This document shows positions 56,592-64,000 of a stretch of DNA of 64,000 bases, piece after piece; position 1 is the first letter of the stretch, and each line of letters opens with the position of its first letter. The DNA lies in the NCBI GenBank assembly GCA_026075535.2, contig AP026547.1:5332001-5396000 (forward strand), in the 5' to 3' direction. The DNA comes from Tricholoma matsutake (Eukaryota; Basidiomycota; Agaricomycetes; Agaricales; Tricholomataceae). Below the pieces are notes generated by a model that was not told where the DNA came from, searched no databases, and saw only the letters and a program-made list of their open reading frames with translations. Position numbers and translations under genes: made by a program.

Positions 56592-59500
56592 CACCCCAAA
56601 GTTAATAATACTATGAATCTTCTTAACAATGATATTTTCATAATTGACGACCCTTACAAAACTTATATTAGCAGTCTTCATCCTGGAGAAATACCCAAAC
56701 CTTTCATCACAGCAAATAAATCCCACTCCATTCGATCAGTCATTATAAACATCAATGGCAGAAACCCAGTCGAAAGTGTAGTTGATCCAGGTTCATTGAT
56801 CATTGCAATGTCTGAAGAAATTTGTCACAAACTTGGTCTTGCCTACGATCCTTTGATACACATCCCCCTACAATTGGCTAATGGTGGCATTGACCAAAGT
56901 CTAGGTTTAGCATGGAATGCACCTTGCAAAGTCGGTAGCATCACCCTCTACATGCAAATACACATCATCCAAGATCCAGTCTACGACATTCTGCTCGGAT
57001 GACCATTCGATGTTCTCACAGAAAGTACAGTGAAGAATTATTAAAATGAAGCACAAACAATAACTATTTTCAATCCAAATTTGACATGGTCTTGCGCTAT
57101 TCCAACTATTCCCCAATCTAATCATTGAAAAAGAGTAGTTCATGAGGATTTTCACAACCAGAGGATAAAATTTCGGAGAATGACCAGTGCACCCTCATCA
57201 TTTCCTTTGACCATTCTAATTCTTCTATAGCTATCAAGTACACTGCAAATATTCCCAATATTGACTCCTTGAACTCTTCGAACACTCCTTCCTTTTCCTC
57301 GATTCTTGCAAACTTATATTTAATGGCTAGCCACCAGTATGCAACATTTTTATCGGCCTCGATGGCCACCCCTATGCATGATTCTACTATCATTTCCCCT
57401 CCTGATGTCTTGTCAACTGACTCTATATACCCAATCTTTGCAGCTCCGAAGAAGAAATACAAACCAGTCGCACAGAAGGTTCGACTAGTTATTACTGAAC
57501 TACCTGATCGATTTTGCATTATTCAAACAATCACTGGTGACCCCCTCGAGAATATGCCAAAACCCAATCCTCATCCCCCATCATTTATCCCCTCTCCCCA
57601 ATATACACCCAAATGCAAAGCTATTATCGACAAAAACCATCCTGGAAATTTCCTTTGGCCTGAAGAATGAAACCTCATGCACAATTTTATTCAAAATCAT
57701 GAAACCGGTTTTGCATGGACAAAACAAGAATGAGGAAGTTTTTGCCCCGACTTCTTTCCTCCTATAGAATTCCCCATCATTCCTCACACTCCATGGGTCA
57801 AACATAATATCCTTATACCTCCTGGTCTGTATGAACAGATCTGTGAAATGCTGAAGAAGAAGATAGAAGCAGGAGTATATGAGCTGTTGAACTCATCATA
57901 TCGATCGTGATGGTTTTGCATTGCGAAGAAAGATGCAAAATCACTTCGCATCATCCACAGTCTCGAACCACTAAACCAAGTAATGATTCAGCACTCTGGT
58001 GTTGTTCCAATCCCTGAGCATCTAGCTGAACAGTTTGGGGGATGCACTTGTGGTGGAATGTTGGACTTATATGTCGCATTCAACAAAAGGCTAGTGGCTG
58101 AATCGTCTCAAGATCTAACGACTTTCCAGACTCCATTTGGTGCGCTTCGAATCATCACCCTACCAATGGGTTGGATGAATTCAGTTCCAATCTTACAAGA
58201 TGATGTCACATTCATCCTACAACCCGAAGTCCCTCATATCACAATCCCTTACATTGACGACACACCAGTTAAGGGTCCAAAATCAGAATATCAAACGATC
58301 AGAGGGTCTTATGAAATGATCACCAATAATCCAGGCATTCGACACTTTGTCTGGGAACATTTCGGGAATCTAAATAGCATAGTCCAATGCATGAAGTATT
58401 GTGGAGGAACATTTTCTGGTCCAAAACTATATCTTTGTGTTCCCAAAATAATCATTTTAGGGCATCAATGCAACATTGAAGGTTGTATGGCCAATCCTAC
58501 TCGCATCACCGCAGTTAGCAAATGGGGACCTTGTTGAAGCCTTACCAAAGTTAAAGTGTTCTTAGGAACTATTGGAGTCTGTCGTATCTTTATTCAAAAT
58601 TTTGCTCAATGTGCTTCAGCACTGATTCAACTCACTCGAAAAGATGTTCCTTTCAAATTTGGACTGAAACAAACAGCAGCACAGGAACATTTGAAGGAAG
58701 CTTTGATCAATTCCCCAGCAATTCGAGCAATTGACTACTCATCCCCTGCCCCAGTTATCCTATCAGTCGACACTTTGCACATCGCTGTTGGTTTCTTTCT
58801 CATGCAATGTGATCCTGACAATCCTCAAAAATGGTATTACAGTCGATTTGGCTTGATCACACTTAATGACTGTGAATCTTGGTTTTTGCAACTCAAACTC
58901 AAAATCTACAGTCTATATTGCACCCTTGGAGCACTTTGATTGTATCTAATAGAGGTCCGAAACCTTATCGTCGAAGTCGATGCAAGGTATATCAAAGGCA
59001 TGCTCTCAAATCCTGATATCGCACCTAGCGCTAGCATCAATTGGTGGATAGTATCAATTCTAACCTTCCACTTCATGTTAGTCCATGTGGCAGGCACACA
59101 TCATGGTCCAGATGGATTTTCGAGATGTCCTCCACAAGACGAAGATGATCAGTTTGACAACGAAAATGATTTCAGAGACTGGATTGACCATCTACATGGT
59201 TTTGTACATCAAATCAATCCCATTATGACTTGTCCCTTTCTTCCTATCGAATTTTGACACTCTCCCTCTCTTCAAATCTCAGTAAGGGGGAGGATCTGAC
59301 CTACAACAATGTCCCATGAACAGACAATGCAAAAAAGGATGACAAAAGATTACTTCGCATTCGAAAATGGTTAGAAGATTTGGTACAACCCCCAGATTTA
59401 TCAGATTCCAAATATGCTACCTTTGTCCAATATTGCACTGAATTCTTCTTAGATTCTGGGAAACTATAGAGAAAGGACTCCCACAGAGCTCACAAGGTCA

Positions 59501-60702
59501 TCGCAATTCCCAAACGTTGTCTCAAAATTATTTGTGCACCTCACGACAATATTGGACACAAGATGGTCTTTGTGACAAAATCAGTTATTTCCCTACAATT
59601 CAGGTGGCCTAACATGAAAGCTGACATTGCATGGTTTATTTGCACCTGCCACCTCTGTCAAGTATGACAAACTCAAAATCTCCTTATCCCACCTACCATC
59701 ACCACTCCAGTTCCCCTTTTTGGCAAGGTTTACATTGATACTATGCAAATGCCTCCTTCGAGCAGATTCAAGTATATTGTACAAGGTCACTGTTCATTAA
59801 CGACTTATCCCAAATGGCAAAATCTTCGATGACAAAATGCCACGACCCTCAGCAATTGGATCTTCAAAGACATTATTTGTCGATGGGGCTCCCTATATGA
59901 AATCGTGAGCAATAACAGATCAGCCTTCATCGCAGCATTGGAGTATCTTTCAAAATACATTGACCACATTCAAATTAGCGGTTACAATTCTCATGCAAAT
60001 GGACTCGTCAAAAGAGCTCACTTCAATATTCAACAATCGTTATTCAAAGCAGTCAATGGAAAACAGAGCAAGTGGTCCATTGGAGCACACTCAGTGTTTT
60101 GGGCAGAGCAAGTCATGGTTTGCAGACACATGGGTTGTTTGCCATATTTCACAGTTACAGGTTCACACCCCCTCATCCTGCTTGATATCTCTGAAGCTAT
60201 GTATTTGCAACCCCCTCCCAATTCTATTCTTTCTACAACTGATCTCATTGCAAGAAGAGCTATTGCCTTACAGAAACAATCAGCAGACCTCACAATTCTC
60301 TATTCAAAGGTCTATTCAGCACATCTCAAAGCTGCGAAATGGTTTGAACAAATCCACCAGTGAATGGTTAAGGACTACAACTTCGCAAAAGGAGATTTAG
60401 TGCTACTTCAAAACACACAGATCGAGAAATCTCTCAACCATGAGATGTGACCACAATACCTCGGGCCCCTCATCATTATCAAATGAAACTATGGAGGAGC
60501 CTACATCATCTGCCAACTCAACGGATCAGTATTCCATCGGCCAGTCACCGCCTTCCAACTTCTTCCTTATTTTGCTCAAAAATCTATTCCCCTTCCACCG
60601 AACTTCCTCAATATCAACTCAGAATGTCTCGAAAAACTTTGAAGAACTTCAAATGTCAACGATGATATTCCCGAAGACCTGCTGGACTTTGAAGACAAAT
60701 AA
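56592..60702 (+). pseudogene. gypsy A pol: protease, RT, RNase H, integrase
   Basis: Protease ESVVDPGSLIIAMSEEICHK (DPGS form, about 56780) and VYDILLG; RT with YRS, stop, WFCIAKKDAKSLRIIHSLEP, MLDLYVAFNKR, TTFQTPFGALRIITLPMGWM and active site ITIPYIDDTPVKGPKSEY (about 58240-58275); RNase H/connection PAPVILSVDTLHIAVGFFLM and HVAGTHHGPDGFSRCP; integrase HDNIGHKMVF...CTCHLCQV, YIDTMQMPPSSRFKYIVQGH, NRSAFIAALEYLSKYIDHIQ, YNSHANGLVKRAHFNIQQSL; pol ends DLLDFEDK at 60702. In-frame TGA at arginine-type sites near 57000, 57668, 57733, 57908, 58534, 58938, 59666, 59829, 60361 and 60448, plus rare TAA/TAG (57042, 59467). One G-run frameshift at 59285. Confidence 0.9.
59280..59295 (+). promoter_or_regulatory. 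possible central polypurine tract in gypsy A
   Basis: CAGTAAGGGGGAGGAT here is identical over 16 bases to the 3' polypurine tract at 62357-62372 that primes plus-strand DNA at the LTR. It lies between RNase H and integrase, the classic place of a central tract in some retroviruses and Ty elements. It is also coding (VRGEDL-like in the unshifted frame), so chance cannot be excluded. Confidence 0.45.
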
Positions 60703-60944
60703 TTATTCCCTTTTCTTTGTTTGCAATCACTTACCTATGACTTTGATCTCTTTTGGTGTACAATACAAGTCGCAATATCACATTATAGTGTGGTCACGCA
60801 AACTCCAAAAGGGTTTTTTGGCCATGATGATCTACTGAGCCTATCCCTTATTTTCCTTTTTTTTTCTTTTACTTTTCTTATCACTACTTTCGAGACTCAC
60901 AAAAAAATTAAAATTGTAAAAACAGAAAGAACAACAAAATCTTT
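60703..60944. other. spacer between gypsy A pol stop and the antisense gene stop
   Basis: About 240 bp, AT-rich, containing AAACTCCAAAAGGGTTTTTTGG (inverted repeat CCAAAAGGGTTTTTTGG) and CTTTTTTT runs. The two genes converge here, so both transcripts should end in this stretch. The same sequence starts the window. Confidence 0.5.
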
Positions 60945-62222
60945 TTATTCCTCCAACATTTCCTCCACCACCTCTATCTGTCTACACAATACCTCCAATT
61001 CAACCTTCATCACTGCCAATTTCTTCATGAGGATCTGGCAATGCATCGCCCACTCCTCATCCACACCCTCAGCCTCCTCGAACCCCTGGACTTCCTTCAC
61101 TTTCACCTTTCCCTTTACCTTCGATGGTCTCAAAGGGCCCACTACCAGTTTGACTTCAGTGATGGGGCCCACAATGCAAATTTGAGGCACTTCCAATCCA
61201 AAAAATAGGTTAGCGTACACTATGAAATTAATTCAAATGACTTTTGTACCTGATTTTGGGCGTGTTGCCCATTTCAACTCCCCACTCTTCATTACCCTGA
61301 CTTTTGGTGCCTTGCCTTTGCAAATTTCCCTCCTTGAAATCCCTTCCCAGTAGCACCCCTGCACCTCATTGGTGTATTTTGTGCATTTTGGCACCCCTTC
61401 ATCGACAATACAGCGTGGCTGGGATTTCATCCCAGCACATTGATCGCACTATGAAATTGTTAGCAGTCCAAAAAACCTTCGAAGTCAAACAAAAAAACTT
61501 ACTGGACCCTCAAAGTCGAGCAGTCCACTTGTCGCGAACTTTGCCCGCTTCACTGCCATCACATCCTTATCGAATTTGTCCTCCCCATCATTGTTCACAT
61601 CAATCTCCACTACCTTCCACTTCCCTATCCTGATTGTAGGCAATTCCTCCTCTTTGTCTTCATCCACAGCCTCTGCCCTCTTGATGGCCTTAGCCTTGGC
61701 CACAAATTCCGTGTTCCATCTCAGCAAATCCTCCTTCAAGAGGGTCTTTGCACGAAACTCAGCAAGAGCCAAGTTGCGAGCCTTGGCGAGCTCTGCCCTT
61801 CAAATGTCCAGTTGCACCTGTTGAGCATCTGCTGCCACTTGACGAACCTCCTCTTCCACCTCCTGAACCTGCTTCGCTTCAGCCAACTGCTCCTCCCTCT
61901 CCACTTCCTCCTTCAAGTCCAAAAATAAAAGGTCAGCACCCCATGAGAGCCATTCATGCCACACCAGTGGTTTGTACAGCTCAAAGACCTCGTTGATGAC
62001 CCTTTGGACAGCAGAATCATGTTCCTTGCCCAGGTTATCTGCCAATTCATTGTATTCAGCCTAAACAAAACACTTTAGCCCCCTCAACAGTGAAACGAAC
62101 TCGAAAAACTTATCATTTTCTCACAAAACTCCTTTCCCCATACTTCAAAATCCAAATCCTCAGCAACAGCATTGCTTTCATGTAATCAAGTACCTCATGG
62201 TTGAGTTCAGCGAGTAGAGACA
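60945..62222 (-). CDS. antisense four-exon gene of gypsy A: zinc-cluster-like, coiled-coil protein
   Basis: Minus-strand gene opposite gag-pol. Exons: 62222-62114, 62060-61503, 61448-61251, 61189-60945. Exon 1 starts MSLLAELNHEVLDYMK. Exon 2 has WHEWLSWGADLLFLDLKEEV and a long Glu/Ala/Lys helix, ending LLDFEGP. Exon 3 begins CDQCAGMKSQPRC and completes the pattern C-x2-C-x8-C-x8-C-x2 (Tyr here replaces the fifth Cys, present as Cys in the left copy)-x6-C. Exon 4 reads VPQICIVGPITEVKLVVGPL and ends in the helix LEVLCRQIEVVEEMLEE. Introns 2 and 3 keep GTAAGT and GTACAA donors and AG acceptors; intron 1 has ATAAGT, a G-to-A loss of GT. Damage: a 1-base deletion in exon 1 and a TGA in exon 2 (CGA origin). 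DNA or RNA binding is inference. Confidence 0.6.
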
Positions 62223-62371
62223 TGTTAGGAAATAGTATCAGAGGTGTAGGAGTTGATGAAGAAGAACAAGAGGTATTTCAAATTTTGTTGACATTTTCAA
62301 CATGATCACGCAGTTCACACATGACTCTGATTGGCTGACTGGGACAGTCAGGATTTCAGTAAGGGGGAGGA
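62223..62371 (-). promoter_or_regulatory. probable promoter of the antisense gene, plus 3' polypurine tract
   Basis: On the minus strand, GTCAGCCAATCAGAGTCATG (about 62324-62343) gives a CCAAT box and an AP-1-like GAGTCAT about 110 bp upstream of the antisense ATG. The left copy has CCGAT at the CCAAT position. At the right end, AGTAAGGGGGAGGA (62358-62371) on the plus strand is the polypurine tract before the 3' LTR. Confidence 0.4.
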
Positions 62372-63427
62372 TGATAGGTCCACCTTGCACTTTAAGGTCT
62401 GGGAACACTTCCAAATGCTTCAACACATCATCACACATGCTCCCAAACCCCTACGAACCCCATGAAACTACTCCGAAGCTATTTTGTAGCACTTCAAATG
62501 ATTTCAAATGATTTCAAACAACTTCGAACAACTTCACAACACTTCAAGTTCGAACAACTTCGCAGCACCTCAAATGCCTTTGGCTGCTGTATGCCTATTG
62601 CACTGCCCTTCAGACACATGCAGCACACCTTGCATGAGTTAGTGCATCACATATTGAGCACCACCAGACATGAGGAGATACGACAATGGGCTTTTAGAAT
62701 GCGATTGTGGCACTTTGATGTTTTGATGATATATTGGATCAATAGGACAGGTACCCTTGATACATCATGACTCTATATGCTTCCCTTCTCATCGTCTCTC
62801 ATTTATTTTATGATTTGGAAAGTTCTTTATTGTTTTACATCTTGCCTCATGTAGTCCTCATGTTTTATTTCCTTTTTAAGTACCATCTCTTCCAAACATA
62901 TATAGCCTTGTACTAGCTACTTAGAAAAACAGAACAGATCATCCTCTCATATCCATCATCTGATTTAAGAGCAGTCCTCTTGAGTCCAAGTCTCTCGTCT
63001 TAGATCTGAAGTATAGCAGGTTATCTCAAACTTCCTCGAACTTTCCGTATTAGCTTCTTGAAACTATCATCTATTGTCTATCCCCTCTTGAGACCTTTCC
63101 GCATCTCTATCATCTATCCTCAGCATTAGTTGAAACTATTCTCATACTCCACAAACTCTTCAAAATTTCTTGAACTTCCTCAAACATCATCAAACTTTCC
63201 TCAAACATCATCAAACATTCCTCAAACATCATCAAACATTCCTCAAACATCATCAAACTTGCCTCAAACATCATCGGATATCATCAGACCTCCTTGAACA
63301 TAATTCCTCCACCCTTGGGTAACAGCGGTGATGTTTAGTACCACCTTGCAACCTTCCTCTAACTTGCACTATACCATTCAAGACCTTTTTGTGGGTTTTG
63401 TTTGGGTTTCTGGGTTGAGCATCATCA
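62372..63427 (+). repeat. 3' LTR of gypsy A
   Basis: 1056 bp, TGATAGGTCC to CATCATCA. It carries about five copies of a 21-bp repeat (TTCCTCAAACATCATCAAAC type, about 63170-63280). It is highly similar to the 5' LTR; many differences are CG against TG/CA. Confidence 0.93.
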
Positions 63428-64000
63428 CCAGATCCTGAGGCCCCAATCATTCCAGCTCTCACCACACCTTCTGACAATTATGAGGATGATGTTGATGAAC
63501 CTCCTACCAGCTCAGTTACACCAGACTCATTACCCTTAGTACCTCCCCCACATTGATTATCTTGTGTACCCATGCCAATGGAATGCAACCCAGCTGGCAG
63601 ACCCTCACACACATGCACAGAAGTGGCAGTACAGGATGCCTGGGAGAGTGCAACCCATGTCAAGGAGGCGTGCCAAGCTCATAAGGCTGCCAAACAGAAC
63701 ATTGGAGCACAAGCTGACCATCCCAAAACACCCAATGTCAGTAATGATGCCATCAACAATCTCTGCCAAGCATTTCAGGACCTTGATCTGGGCATGAACT
63801 TCTTGCCCTAATCTCAGAGATGAATGCCCTTGATCCAGAATCACTTCAATTTGAAGACAAACTGAAGACCTGGGATGAAGCCAAGAATTCAGCAGATGCG
63901 GGGCACTGGGAAGTGGGATATAAGGATGAGTTGAAGTCCCTGAAGGACATGGGTGTCTACAAGCTCATACCTCGATCAGAGGCCCCAGCAGGGAAATGGA
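63428..64000 (+). pseudogene. copia C-type pol continues: linker and start of RT
   Basis: PDPEAPIIPALTTPSDNYED and DVDEPPTSSVTPDSLPLVPP, then a second frame with MPMECNPAGRPSHTCTEVAV, then ISEMNALDPESLQFEDKLKT, WDEAKNSADAGHWEVGYKDE and LKSLKDMGVYKLIPRSEAPA at the window end. The last part matches copia C near 23830-23950 (DMGVYKLIPHSD). It is the right half of the copia into which gypsy A inserted; the rest of RT and the 3' LTR lie outside the window. Confidence 0.85.

Larger units (their letters stand above)
53617..63427 (+). mobile_element. full-length Ty3/gypsy retrotransposon, family A, with antisense gene
   Basis: 9811 bp. LTRs 53617-54663 and 62372-63427 run from TGATAGGTCCACC to CATCATCA. 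The flanking tetramers CTGG (53613-53616) and CCAG (63428-63431) are both one CpG transition from CCGG, so a 4-bp duplication CCGG is likely; the solo LTR at 44855 also has a 4-bp duplication. Order: LTR, gag with CCHC knuckle, protease (VDPGS), RT (PYIDD), RNase H, integrase, antisense gene, polypurine tract, LTR. There is no chromodomain. Frames are broken mainly by TGA. It is inserted in a copia pol linker. Confidence 0.93.

Overview
The window is nuclear DNA of a filamentous basidiomycete, most likely an Agaricomycete with a transposon-bloated genome. The evidence is a single intron-bearing host gene (a nuclear COX4-type cytochrome c oxidase subunit with 57-58 nt introns and GTNNGT donors) inside a sea of Ty3/gypsy and Ty1/copia LTR retrotransposons whose protein motifs (PYIDD and VDPGS gypsy pol, chromodomain gypsy pol, copia pol with a UBN2-like gag) are typical of mushrooms. 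I cannot name the species.

Layout. 1-2780 is the 3' end of a gypsy element (family A) with a 1.2-kb LTR. 2781-3584 is an old reverse-strand gypsy pol remnant. 3644-9853 is a full-length chromodomain gypsy (family B; 401-bp LTRs, GTACC target duplication). 9854-14425 holds hairpin-forming and palindromic repeats, two tRNA-derived SINEs and a copia scrap. 14430-18434 is decayed reverse-strand coding sequence. 18837-20856 carries two more SINEs and an inverted copy of the hairpin/palindrome element. 21956-27374 is a reverse copia (family C), preceded by the tail of a second copy that shares its LTR. 28345-28533 is an LTR-B scrap. 29032-29620 is COX4. 30290-31345 is a gypsy RT remnant. 32052-39965 is a full reverse-strand chromodomain gypsy (family E; TTCAA duplication). 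40886-51392 is a copia (family D; CTTAT duplication) that splits a reverse-strand gag and is itself broken by three TIR elements with 8-bp duplications (hAT-like), one of which contains a solo LTR of family A. 52824-64000 is a forward, internally deleted copia related to C, into which a full-length gypsy A (53617-63427) has inserted.

Main signals. (1) Gypsy A carries, on the strand opposite gag-pol and between pol and the 3' LTR, a four-exon gene for a six-cysteine zinc-cluster-like protein; two diverged copies keep the same exon structure. (2) The LTR of gypsy E contains a row of about seven short hairpins with different stems but nearly the same loop. (3) A nine-unit, roughly 60-bp hairpin array lies at 9982-10510, and related hairpins plus a GAGCA/TGCTC palindrome build a larger repeated element seen in opposite orientations at 11466-12480 and 19560-20512. 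(4) Premature stops in the retrotransposons are overwhelmingly TGA at positions where the family has arginine, as expected from CGA-to-TGA decay of methylated CpG; COX4 keeps its CGA codons.

No transposon protein in the window looks fully intact; COX4 is the only gene I would call functional. All calls come from reading and translating the sequence; no database was searched.
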